Assembly: GCA_009775375.1 (NCBI GenBank)
Contig: VSPO01000229.1
Coordinates: forward strand, 1 to 20,441
Direction: 5' to 3'
Source: Muribaculaceae bacterium
Lineage (GTDB): Bacteria > Bacteroidota > Bacteroidia > Bacteroidales > Muribaculaceae
Length of the DNA stretch: 20,441 bases
Shown in pieces: positions 7,403 through 14,914 of this stretch. The translations under genes and the position numbers were made by a program. Positions within the stretch are counted from its first letter, which is position 1. Each line of letters starts with the position of its first letter. The notes beneath the pieces were generated by a model that was given only the letters and a program-made list of their open reading frames with translations, did not search any database and had not been told where the DNA came from.

Positions 7403-8362
7403 CTATTTCTTAAAGAATCTTATGAGTTTATTTATCCAAGGAAACTTATTGTTTACCCTTCTAGCTATTCCAAATAATGGTGTTTGGAGTAAATCACAGA
7501 TGTCTCCAGAAACTAAAAAAGTTTTATGATAAAAGCATTCCTTTGCATGACATATGCTTTCTTCTATTTCTTTTGTTATCCCTTGATTTCTTATAGTTCC
7601 ATAAACCCTGTTATTCTTTAGTATATAGGGATCAACCCTTGTGGACTTTGAGCCAATAGTAGATGCAAAATAATGAATTATCTTTGCAGAATAAAGATAT
7701 TTTAATCCATTCTCACATACTTGACAATTCCATTCACCCGATAGTTCTTTAATTAGGTATCCCATATCTTCATTTGTCTTAGCTAATGAAGGTTGATCAA
7801 TCATGATTCCATATAATTCTTTCCCCTTATGCCAATTCTCAGCCCATTTTTGATAAAATTCTTTTGATATTTGATTGTCTTTTACATACATTATTCCACT
7901 ATTAAAGTATCTAAAATTGCTATCAACTTTCCAATTGAATTTTTTCGAATACTTTATAATATCATTTTTATATCCATGTTCAGACAATACAACATGCTTA
8001 TCTATTACTGCTGCAATACTACAATCCAGGTTGTCAATCGCTTCTAACTTATCTGTTATTATTGTATCCGTATCTATGAAGACATAATCTCCTCTTATAT
8101 ATTGTCTAAGATTAGTCTTTAAGATGCGAGACCTCTGCATATTGTTATATTGCGAAGGAAGCGAAATCATGACCATATCACTTACAATTGTTTCAATCCT
8201 AAATGGATGGTTCTTTATATATATATCCGTTTTATCATCAATTACTAATATAATTTCAGAATCTGGATTATATAATTTTGCTGAATACATTGAAAGTATG
8301 GCCTGTTCATAATACCAATCATTTTGATTAGAAACTACAACATAAACAATCTTTGTTATCAT
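7403..8362 (-). CDS. GT8-like (GT-A) glycosyltransferase
   Basis: 319 residues from an ATG at 8360-8362. It begins KIVYVVVSNQNDWYYEQA; the metal-binding DxD sits in FIDTDT (95-100). YFNSGIMYVKDN (152-163), DQPSLAK (189-195) and a C-terminal His230 in KIIHYFAS follow. This order is typical of GT8/nucleotide-diphospho-sugar transferases. It probably acts in the cytosol on the lipid-linked unit; the donor is unknown. The start codon lies only 4 bp from the IS66 relic 2 end, so the native leader has been replaced and expression must come from read-through or from the relic. Confidence 0.82.
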   Translation of the reverse strand: MITKIVYVVVSNQNDWYYEQAILSMYSAKLYNPDSEIILVIDDKTDIYIKNHPFRIETIVSDMVMISLPSQYNNMQRSRILKTNLRQYIRGDYVFIDTDTIITDKLEAIDNLDCSIAAVIDKHVVLSEHGYKNDIIKYSKKFNWKVDSNFRYFNSGIMYVKDNQISKEFYQKWAENWHKGKELYGIMIDQPSLAKTNEDMGYLIKELSGEWNCQVCENGLKYLYSAKIIHYFASTIGSKSTRVDPYILKNNRVYGTIRNQGITKEIEESICHAKECFYHKTFLVSGDICDLLQTPLFGIARRVNNKFPWINKLIRFFKK

Positions 8363-8397
8363 ATCTGTAAGTGTCCAAGTGCGATGGACATAGTTTA

Positions 8398-8420
8398 TTC
8401 AGTGGGATTTGCCCACTGAA
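8398..8420. terminator. Perfect hairpin in IS66 left end (relic 2)
   Basis: The same 9-bp stem as in relic 1 (8398-8406 with 8412-8420) has the loop atttg instead of atttt. The stem is unchanged while the loop differs, so the structure may matter. It lies between the 83-codon ORF and the GT8-like start, where it could dampen read-through. Confidence 0.45.
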
Positions 8421-8472
8421 TGTTAAAAATTCGGGTTGTATTTTTAGAGATTGTTAACGGAGAGAGGGAATC

Positions 8473-8590
8473 AATGCACAATGCTTAATGCACAATGCAT
8501 GATGTATGATTATGAGTCATTAGTCGTTAGTCATTAGTCACTAATCTCAACTTATGATTCACGATGCTTATTTAATGCACGATGCACGAC
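8473..8590. repeat. AATGCACAATGC and AGTCGTTAGTC micro-repeats
   Basis: Several imperfect copies of AATGCACAATGC / AATGCACGATGC (8473-8500 and 8574-8590) flank a run of AGTCRTTAGTC units (8516-8541). The second motif also occurs inside the nucleotide sugar dehydrogenase at 19016-19070. Confidence 0.65.
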
Positions 8591-8608
8591 TGCATTCCGA
8601 GGGAGGGG

Positions 8609-8860
8609 TTACCAGCCGTTTAGGCGGTTGAGGGCGTAGGGAGGGATGTCCATTCCGTTGATGAGATTGGGAATATAGATGTTGAGAATCTTCAGTGATT
8701 CGGCTTTGCCAAGGTCTTTGACAAGCTGACGGGAGGATATTGCGTATATCGACAGACCGAGAAGAATGCGTTCCAGGTCTGGATGATAGTAAAACAGGCT
8801 GTCGTCGGGAGATTTGAGAGATGAACGCCATTCGGAATATATTTGGTCGGGTGTAGCCAT
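8609..8860 (-). CDS. Small hypothetical protein inside IS66 relic 2
   Basis: 83 residues from an ATG at 8858-8860, balanced in composition (MATPDQIYSEWRSSLKSPDD at the start, NRLNGW at the end), with a middle that should be helical. There is no signal peptide or membrane span, and I do not recognise the family. Overlapping frame 8568-8963 is a shadow. It lies where the IS66 core should be, so it is either a passenger gene or an older genomic gene trapped between two relic ends. Its GC content is higher than that of the glycosyltransferases on both sides. Confidence 0.55.
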   Translation of the reverse strand: MATPDQIYSEWRSSLKSPDDSLFYYHPDLERILLGLSIYAISSRQLVKDLGKAESLKILNIYIPNLINGMDIPPYALNRLNGW

Positions 8861-8987
8861 AGTGTGCGGTGCGCCTTGCGCGAAGTATCGAATTTTTAAT
8901 GTAAAGAATTAAGTTTTTCCAAGGGTATTCGCTGCTGCACATAATCATCGGTTTTGATTCCACCGCCGCGAAGTTATATCTTTTGGT

Positions 8988-10166
8988 CTATTTTGGACTT
9001 GGACGCTTACAGATATTTTTTTCGATTAACTTTAACGAATTTGTAAGCTTCGTCCTAACAGAATCAAATGAATAATTCTCAAGAAGTAACTTGCGATTTT
9101 CTTTTACTTCTTCTCTAGACGCATTTTCTTTAATGTTATTGAGATTTAATTCATCTTCTATTGAATAGACTCTTATACCAAGATTAATAAAATGTCTATA
9201 GTTCAACGAAGACTTTGGAAGAAATACTTTTACTCCATCCCATATAGCAAGTATAATATTTCCTACAGCACACTGACGTTCTATATTAAAGATTGCCACA
9301 TTAACACTATCATATACTTTAAGATATTGATCATAGGGCATAAAATCCAAAAGTGGTATGAAATTTTTACCAAACATATTAGATCCTAATTCTAAAATTC
9401 TTTTAATTTCTGTCTCTGGCCCATAGCTCAGAGGACAGATTATATCAATGTCTGAAGAAATATTTAGGCGTTTAATTCGCTTGAAAGTATTTTCATGATT
9501 AAGTAGAGGATTTGCTTGATGACCTATGATAATGTTTCTTCTACCATCAATATTATACTTTTCTATATTTTCTATTTTTAAAGGAGATTTCCTTGAAACA
9601 TAGTTGTATTGGATTTTTTTGGCATTAAATCTTCTATCTCTAATCAATAGATCAAATTCTTCTAAAAATACTCCAGAATAATAGTCTATGCGCTTCAATA
9701 CATTTCTCCATCGTACTACATTCTTAAATTGATGAATTATTATCTCTGAGATTGTTCTTTTAATTCGTTTTACAACATAATTTTCAAATATCCTAATATA
9801 ATTACCTTTAATTTGATTAGTGAGATTAATCAATGGAGTTATTGGCATTGGTAATTCGTACAAATCAAACCCCCAGGATAACCAAATAACTTTAATCATC
9901 GAGTTTGTACGATATATCAACTCTGAATTCAGGCTAATTAGGTTATGAAGTATAACAATGTTAAAATTATTATTTACAATACAATTTTCAATATACCACG
10001 CTTCGTCCTCTTGTTTTACAATTTCTGACTTAATATATTCAAGATTCTTATTTTGAGAATCAATAATGACATATTCGTTCTTATATCCTTCAATGGAGTC
10101 AAACAGTTCGATTGCACCATCAATAAACTTTTCATCGACAACGCAATGCAATATTTTTATGCACAT
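8988..10166 (-). CDS. WecF-like (GT56) 4-acetamido-4,6-dideoxyhexose transferase
   Basis: 392 residues from an ATG at 10164-10166. It resembles the TDP-Fuc4NAc:lipid II transferase family: IWLSWGFDLYELP (94-106, cf. WGADLYE), IIGHQANPLLNHENTF (213-228), ICPLSYGP (243-250), the stretch LLDFMPYDQYLKVYDSVNVA (272-291), and RQCAVGNIILAIWDGVKVFL (297-316). WecF adds Fuc4NAc to a lipid-linked intermediate at the cytosolic membrane face. A link with the upstream aminotransferase and acyltransferase is attractive. The last seven residues (386-392, CKRPSPK) and the stop are encoded by the IS66 terminal repeat, so the native C-terminus was cut by the insertion. It is strongly AT-rich. It starts 13 bp after the HEPN gene. 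Confidence 0.75.
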   Translation of the reverse strand: MCIKILHCVVDEKFIDGAIELFDSIEGYKNEYVIIDSQNKNLEYIKSEIVKQEDEAWYIENCIVNNNFNIVILHNLISLNSELIYRTNSMIKVIWLSWGFDLYELPMPITPLINLTNQIKGNYIRIFENYVVKRIKRTISEIIIHQFKNVVRWRNVLKRIDYYSGVFLEEFDLLIRDRRFNAKKIQYNYVSRKSPLKIENIEKYNIDGRRNIIIGHQANPLLNHENTFKRIKRLNISSDIDIICPLSYGPETEIKRILELGSNMFGKNFIPLLDFMPYDQYLKVYDSVNVAIFNIERQCAVGNIILAIWDGVKVFLPKSSLNYRHFINLGIRVYSIEDELNLNNIKENASREEVKENRKLLLENYSFDSVRTKLTNSLKLIEKNICKRPSPK

Positions 10167-10179
10167 AAAAGATAAATAG

Positions 10180-10644
10180 TTATTTTGTGATTGATTTGTC
10201 GATTACGTCAAGGAGGAGTTCTATGTTGGCGAAGTGATTCTTCAGAGAAAGGAGGGATAGGCTGTCATTTCCTCCATGGGCGATATTGTTGCGCATGGTA
10301 TAGATGGATCCTAAGGATGATTTCATTTCGTGAGTCACATGACTTGTATAGTAGTCACTCCAATCCGAGGAAAATGATTTCAGGAAATTCTCCATCTTGT
10401 CGTTATTCAGATTCGTGACATTTTTTATTGCTACCTGAATATACGATGTTATGACTTTATGGGATTTCCTGTCTTCAACGAAATTCCGGATTCTTTCTTT
10501 AATGAAAACCTCAACATATCCTCCTACACGGATACATAGAAAACGAGCCATCATTGCCTGGATTTCTCCATCCTGCTGTTCCGCCAAACGGAAATCATTC
10601 ATGATTTTACGTTTGTATTCATCGGATGCAAGTCGTTTTGTCAT
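10180..10644 (-). CDS. HEPN-domain protein, probable RNase (RiboL-PSP-HEPN/MAE_28990 type)
   Basis: 154 residues from an ATG at 10642-10644. It is all-helical in character. It carries RNNIAHG at 118-124, that is Arg118-x4-His123, the Rx4-6H catalytic motif of HEPN ribonucleases. The Arg, the polar Asn and the His are all present, so it looks active. The start overlaps the DUF262 stop as ATGA, so both are translated as a coupled pair. HEPN proteins cleave RNA in toxin-antitoxin and abortive-infection systems, and small HEPN genes next to DUF262 genes are a recurring pairing in annotated bacterial genomes as I recall it. I infer that it is the effector and DUF262 the sensor or regulator. A structural, non-catalytic HEPN role is possible. 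Confidence 0.78.
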   Translation of the reverse strand: MTKRLASDEYKRKIMNDFRLAEQQDGEIQAMMARFLCIRVGGYVEVFIKERIRNFVEDRKSHKVITSYIQVAIKNVTNLNNDKMENFLKSFSSDWSDYYTSHVTHEMKSSLGSIYTMRNNIAHGGNDSLSLLSLKNHFANIELLLDVIDKSITK

Positions 10645-11693
10645 ATATCCTTGAAAGTTTCAATAGCCTTGTTTATACGACCCTTAAGAGATACTTCACT
10701 CGCGGTATTGCTCTCGACAAATCCACGATAGTCTCTGTCATTAAGCAACAAAGTGTAGCAATCCCGTAATTTTGCACCATCTACCGTGCCGACCTCTACA
10801 AGGCGTTTTGAAATTCCAATCATCACGGAATCATATACGGCAGCATTAAGGTATTTTGAGAGCCGAAAGGCATTCTCTCCGATATTATCGTAGATTACCT
10901 TTATAGTACTACAGAACAAAGACTCGAATTCCTTCAACTTTTGATCTGAAGCGTTCTGATATCTCTCCATGAAACCATTGAGGAAACCCTTGAATCCACG
11001 TTTATAGTTTTGATAACTTTCATTGAGCGTCAAGAACCGGAGAATAAGTTCTTCTGATTTCAAACGAGTATTTTCGGCTGCATAGATTCTCTTCCAATTT
11101 TCATCATTCGCGAGTTTCGCAAGAATTTCATTGAATGGTCCATGATAGATACATGCCCTGACTTCCTGCGGAAAAAGTTTCATTCCTCCGGTGTTAAGGC
11201 GTTCGAATATCATGTAAATACTACTATTGTCATCAGTAGGGGCATCTTGTTTGATGACGGTGGCATGTATCACGCAATCGTCGAGTTTGATTCTGTCATT
11301 ACTATCAAGATCATCAATCGTCTTGCCTTCGAGATCTGCCTGCACCCCCTTGAGCTTAAACAATTGTCCTCCGAATTTTTTTGAATAGAAAAACTGAAGA
11401 CTTTTCAAACGTTGCTGACCGTCAATTACCAGCATTTTGTTTGTGCCTTTTTCCTGAGAGAAAAAGACGCCAGGCACAGGCAGTCCGAGAATAAGAGATT
11501 CAATGAAGCGTGATGCGTCTTTCAGCGACCACACATATTTCCTTTGAAATTCAGGAATCAGTATCGCACCCTTATTCAGACGGTCAACAATTCTATCTAC
11601 CGTGTAATCGACACCATAGCTTGTGATGGAATAGCGGAAAACGTCCTCTTCTTCCTCCATGAAGTCATCAATCATATCCTCAACTTCCCGCAT
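10641..11693 (-). CDS. DUF262-domain protein (GmrSD/SspE N-terminal-like, ParB-like fold)
   Basis: 350 residues from an ATG at 11691-11693; ATG at codon 7 is an alternative. DUF262 motifs in order: IPEFQRKYVWS (46-56), LILGLPVPGVFF (67-78), the nucleotide-binding/hydrolysis motif IDGQQRLKSL (90-99), and IFERLNTGG (162-170). A helical C-terminal half follows. There is no DUF1524 HNH nuclease domain (as in GmrSD or SspE); the nuclease role may be played by the HEPN protein encoded next. DUF262 domains in known defence proteins sense modified DNA or NTP state. The gene begins 3 bp after the acyltransferase stop and is followed by the HEPN gene with an ATGA overlap, so a putative defence pair is wired into the polysaccharide operon. 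Confidence 0.85.
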   Translation of the reverse strand: MREVEDMIDDFMEEEEDVFRYSITSYGVDYTVDRIVDRLNKGAILIPEFQRKYVWSLKDASRFIESLILGLPVPGVFFSQEKGTNKMLVIDGQQRLKSLQFFYSKKFGGQLFKLKGVQADLEGKTIDDLDSNDRIKLDDCVIHATVIKQDAPTDDNSSIYMIFERLNTGGMKLFPQEVRACIYHGPFNEILAKLANDENWKRIYAAENTRLKSEELILRFLTLNESYQNYKRGFKGFLNGFMERYQNASDQKLKEFESLFCSTIKVIYDNIGENAFRLSKYLNAAVYDSVMIGISKRLVEVGTVDGAKLRDCYTLLLNDRDYRGFVESNTASEVSLKGRINKAIETFKDI

Positions 11694-11696
11694 ATT

Positions 11697-12242
11697 TCAG
11701 TATTTAAGATTTTTCATATTCTTGGAGCGATCTTTGATTCGCCTCGCTGGTACACCCACATAGATTCCCCATTCGTCTACAGGCTGGCTCACAAGACTCA
11801 TTGCACCGATTACCGAACCCTCTTTTATAGTTAGATCTGGAAAAATCACGCAGTTGCATCCAATCTGTACGTATTCCTCCAACGTGACCTTTCCTCCGGA
11901 AACATTTATTTTCTTTTCCGGATGAATCGGTCCAATCAGATATTCTCCGGAGAAATCGTCCATAGCACTATATATCGTGGTTCGAGGTGATATTCCGGCA
12001 AAGTCCATCAACTCGATTCCCATTGCGCCATAGAGAGCCACATAAGCGGATATATGAATGTTTGAACCGATGGTGATGTGGCCAGAAAGAATACAGAAAT
12101 CATCTATTCTGACATTGTCTCCGATTGATATGTTTGCAGCTCCATAGATACTTGCCTTTCGACTTATCAGAACATTGGAACCGTAGCACTTAAATCCTAT
12201 GGCTTTCAATTCATTTTCAGAAAGAAAAGATGTCGCGCTCAT
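11697..12242 (-). CDS. Hexapeptide-repeat acyltransferase (left-handed beta-helix)
   Basis: 181 residues from an ATG at 12240-12242, which lies 26 bp inside the end of the aminotransferase gene (tight coupling). It has imperfect hexapeptide repeats, I/V at every sixth place, at about 25-75 and 119-150. A loop at 86-118 probably carries the acceptor site, and the closing GVPAR is at 163-167. Trimeric enzymes of this type transfer acetyl from acetyl-CoA to sugars. Next to a sugar aminotransferase the likely job is N-acetylation of a nucleotide-bound amino sugar. O-acetylation of the polymer is the alternative. Confidence 0.83.
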   Translation of the reverse strand: MSATSFLSENELKAIGFKCYGSNVLISRKASIYGAANISIGDNVRIDDFCILSGHITIGSNIHISAYVALYGAMGIELMDFAGISPRTTIYSAMDDFSGEYLIGPIHPEKKINVSGGKVTLEEYVQIGCNCVIFPDLTIKEGSVIGAMSLVSQPVDEWGIYVGVPARRIKDRSKNMKNLKY

Positions 12243-13347
12243 TTTTTTTTATGATGGATATTACTCTTTCGATGTCCTCATCTGAGAGTTTGTCGTGCAT
12301 CGGGAGACAGATAACCTCATTCGACATACGGGTTGCTATGGGGAGATTCTCTTTTCCTGCCGATGGAAGGCCACGGTATGTTGAGAATTCTGAGATGAGG
12401 GGATAGAAGTAGCGTCGCCCAAGCACATTATTTTCTCGCATCTTGAAATAGAGGTCGTCCCTTGTCATACCGTATTTTTCCGTATCGACGAAGATTGGAA
12501 AGTAACTGTAGTTGTATGTTACATTCGAACAATGCTCAAACATGGAAATACCCGTTACATCGGCCAACGCATCGCGATAGATTGTATCGACACGGTGACG
12601 CGCTTCGATGGCGGCATCGACATGTTTGAGATTGAGGAGACCGTAAGCAGCCCTTACCTCATCCATCTTGGAATTGATTCCGGGGGCCACAACCTCCGTT
12701 TCACCCGCAAAACCGAAGTTCTTCAGATAATCTATGCGCTGTTTTGTCTTGGCATCGTGGCAAACCAATGCTCCTCCCTCGACAGTGTTGTAGGTCTTTG
12801 TTGCGTGGAAGGAGAGTGTGGAAATATCTCCGGCTTTCAAGATTGACTCGCCATTGACCTTTACTCCGAAAGCATGTGCGGCATCGTATATCACCTTCAA
12901 TCCGTATTTGTCGGCAATTCCCTGAATGGCATCCACATCGCAGGGATTGCCATACACATGAACGGGCATGATGGCCGTTGTTTTGGGAGTTATGGCTGCC
13001 TCAATCTTGTTCGGATCAAGATTACCTGTGGCCGGGTCTATATCGACGAAGACTGGTTTAATTCCGTTCCACCAAAGAGAGTGGGTTGTGGCTACGAAAC
13101 TATATGGAGTCGTGATTACCTCACCAGTTATACGGAGAGCCTGCAGAGCGGTGATGAGAGGTAGCGTTCCGTTGGTGAAAACACTGATATATTCAACACC
13201 GAGATATTCACAGAGAGCCTTTTCAAGTTCCTGATGATAATGGCCGTTGTTGGTGATCCATTTACGGTTCCAGATATCCTGGAGATAAGGGATGAATTCC
13301 TCCAAAGGCGGAAGAAGAGGAGAGGTTACAGTAATCTGATTTTCCAT
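12217..13347 (-). CDS. DegT/DnrJ/EryC1/StrS sugar aminotransferase
   Basis: 376 residues from the ATG at 13345-13347 (MENQITVTSPLLPP). A longer frame back to 13461 would run into the flippase gene and adds residues foreign to the family, so I reject it. PLP-enzyme features: WNRKWITNNG (26-35), TNGTLPL (58-64), the PLP-ring Asp155 in YDAAHAFG, the Schiff-base Lys184 in LSFHATKTYNTVEGG, and a C-terminal RRYFYPLI. The enzyme should aminate a 4-keto-6-deoxyhexose nucleotide (WecE/VioA/FdtB type). The sugar isomer is not readable. It starts 11 bp after the flippase stop and overlaps the acyltransferase start. Confidence 0.88.
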   Translation of the reverse strand: MENQITVTSPLLPPLEEFIPYLQDIWNRKWITNNGHYHQELEKALCEYLGVEYISVFTNGTLPLITALQALRITGEVITTPYSFVATTHSLWWNGIKPVFVDIDPATGNLDPNKIEAAITPKTTAIMPVHVYGNPCDVDAIQGIADKYGLKVIYDAAHAFGVKVNGESILKAGDISTLSFHATKTYNTVEGGALVCHDAKTKQRIDYLKNFGFAGETEVVAPGINSKMDEVRAAYGLLNLKHVDAAIEARHRVDTIYRDALADVTGISMFEHCSNVTYNYSYFPIFVDTEKYGMTRDDLYFKMRENNVLGRRYFYPLISEFSTYRGLPSAGKENLPIATRMSNEVICLPMHDKLSDEDIERVISIIKKNERDIFSF

Positions 13348-13358
13348 TATTTTAAATG

Positions 13359-14798
13359 TTATTTTCTGCGGATTAATGTGATAAGCTCGGAGAATTCCCT
13401 GAAGCAGAGCAGCTTTGATATAAGTGCATATAGAATTACACCTTCCATTATTCCCACGCATAATGAGATGAGCGGGGTCATGGGAATTATTGTCACAGTA
13501 AGATATACTACGAGGGCAACCACGACGCTAAGGAAAAGTGTGGGCAAGAGATCACGCATCTGTGCGAAGAAACCGAGATGAATGAGTTTGCCGGTGTAGT
13601 GTGTGTTGATTATCAAAGCTATGATAGAGTTTGCAACCATTCCCCAGCACATCGCTATAAGGCCAAAGGGAAGAGTGATGCAAAGCATTGTGACTCCAAG
13701 GATTTTTTTGATAATCTCAATGCGAAGGAAGAGGTCGCTACGACCTTTGACCTGCAAGAGATTAAGATTAATTGAATGAACCGGATACCACATCTGTGCA
13801 AGACAAAGAACCTGGACAATCAATGCCGAAAAGAGCCATTTTTCTGTTAGGAAAGTAATGACCATCGGTCTGGCAACCGCCGCCATGCCGAGCATTAGCG
13901 GAAAAATGATGAAAGCCGATGTGCGGAGGAGTTTACGGTAGACATCCGCCAAACGAGCGTCATCGTCCTGTATAGTGCAGAGAACGGGATAGGTAACACG
14001 TTGGAAAATTCCGGTTATGTTTGACGACGCAAAATCAGTGAATTGATGGGCACGGGTGTAGTAACCGAGGTCGGAAGCTTTGAAAAACTTACCGATAACA
14101 ATCAGATATATATTGCGATAAACAGTGTCCAGGAGGCCGGATGCGAGGAGCTTGGAACCAAAGCCAAACAGTTCCCGGAACGATTGCCACGAATAAGCCC
14201 AAATCGGTTTCCATTTTGAGAGAATCCAAAGGAGGAGGGTTATTATAGCGAGATTTGAAAGTTGCTGCCAGACAATTGACCATACTCCATATCCTCTGTA
14301 AGCCATCCATATACCGACAATGCCGGAGACAATCGCTCCTGCAAGGGAAGCCTTTGCCTGTGTATTGAAATCAAGACGGACTGTTAGAAGCGCACGCTGA
14401 ACAACGACGAGGGAATTGAAGATGAGGCTCAAACCGATAGCGCGGGTTATTGGGGTCAGCAGAGGTTCGTTGTAGAACTTCGCGATGAGGGGTGCCGAGA
14501 GGAAGAGGATGAGATATAGGATTATGCCAACGCCGATATTGAAATAGAAGACGGTGGAATTGTCGACTTCAGAGCGGTCTTGCTTACGTATAAGAGCTTG
14601 TGAGAAACCTGAATCGATGAGCGACTGGGAGACTGCGATGAAGATAGCCAGCATACCCACGAGACCGTAATCAGCTGGAGTAAGTATTCGCGCCATGATA
14701 ATCATGACGACGAACATTATTCCTTGGACGGAGAATCGTTCAAGAGTGCTCCATAGAGTACCTTTGACAGTTTTGCTCTTTAAGGATTCCTGCGACAT
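13359..14798 (-). CDS. Wzx/WzxC-like polysaccharide flippase (PST/MOP family)
   Basis: 479 residues from an ATG at 14796-14798, with some 12-14 hydrophobic spans. The N-terminus KSKTVKGTLWSTLERFSVQG and ARILTPADYGLVGMLAIF (36-53) are characteristic of the WzxC/TuaB branch. Further marks are FNTQAKASLAG and DLGYYTRAHQF. It should move undecaprenyl-linked repeat units to the periplasmic side. It is the first gene of the operon in this window. A 13-bp IS66 end lies 68 bp upstream, and no standard promoter box is seen in that gap. Confidence 0.9.
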   Translation of the reverse strand: MSQESLKSKTVKGTLWSTLERFSVQGIMFVVMIIMARILTPADYGLVGMLAIFIAVSQSLIDSGFSQALIRKQDRSEVDNSTVFYFNIGVGIILYLILFLSAPLIAKFYNEPLLTPITRAIGLSLIFNSLVVVQRALLTVRLDFNTQAKASLAGAIVSGIVGIWMAYRGYGVWSIVWQQLSNLAIITLLLWILSKWKPIWAYSWQSFRELFGFGSKLLASGLLDTVYRNIYLIVIGKFFKASDLGYYTRAHQFTDFASSNITGIFQRVTYPVLCTIQDDDARLADVYRKLLRTSAFIIFPLMLGMAAVARPMVITFLTEKWLFSALIVQVLCLAQMWYPVHSINLNLLQVKGRSDLFLRIEIIKKILGVTMLCITLPFGLIAMCWGMVANSIIALIINTHYTGKLIHLGFFAQMRDLLPTLFLSVVVALVVYLTVTIIPMTPLISLCVGIMEGVILYALISKLLCFREFSELITLIRRK

Positions 14799-14865
14799 TA
14801 TTTTTAAAGAAGAGAAGAGTAAGCTACTATTTGGCTTTGGGGGTATTTTTCAGCCGATTGGATAG

Positions 14866-14878
14866 TAAGCGTCCAAGA
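14866..14878. mobile_element. Solo IS66 terminal repeat
   Basis: The 13 bases GTAAGCGTCCAAG match the IS66 ends of relics 1 and 2 exactly, in the left-end orientation. The sequence beyond (purine-rich 'aaggatggatgg') has no further IS66 likeness and no partner end is seen. It lies at the border between the polysaccharide operon and the small hypothetical genes. Confidence 0.6.
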
Positions 14879-14914
14879 AGGATGGATGGGGAGGGATTGA
14901 GGAGGGAGGAGAGA

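Larger units (their letters stand above)
8367..9010 (-). mobile_element. Deleted IS66-family element (relic 2) carrying a small ORF
   Basis: The left end is gtaagtgtccaag (8367-8379) and the right end cttggacgcttac (8998-9010). It has the same orientation and the same end sequences as relic 1. No transposase core remains; ORF1 survives only as the start MCSSEYPWKN (ATG at 8940-8942). The interior instead holds AATGCACAATGC/AGTCGTTAGTC repeats and an 83-codon ORF. Flanking 8-mers (tcatatct and agatattt) are not a target duplication. The right end has been captured as the C-terminus and stop codon of the GT56-like gene. Confidence 0.82.

Noticed and set aside
13348..13461. Longer aminotransferase start at 13461
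   Set aside because: The extra 38 codons overlap the flippase 3' end and are unlike the family; the ATG at 13345-13347 gives the usual N-terminus.
14799..14914. Invertible promoter ahead of the polysaccharide operon, as in Bacteroides capsule loci
   Set aside because: No pair of inverted repeats and no TAnnTTTG box is visible, and no recombinase gene, UpxY or UpxZ is present in the window.
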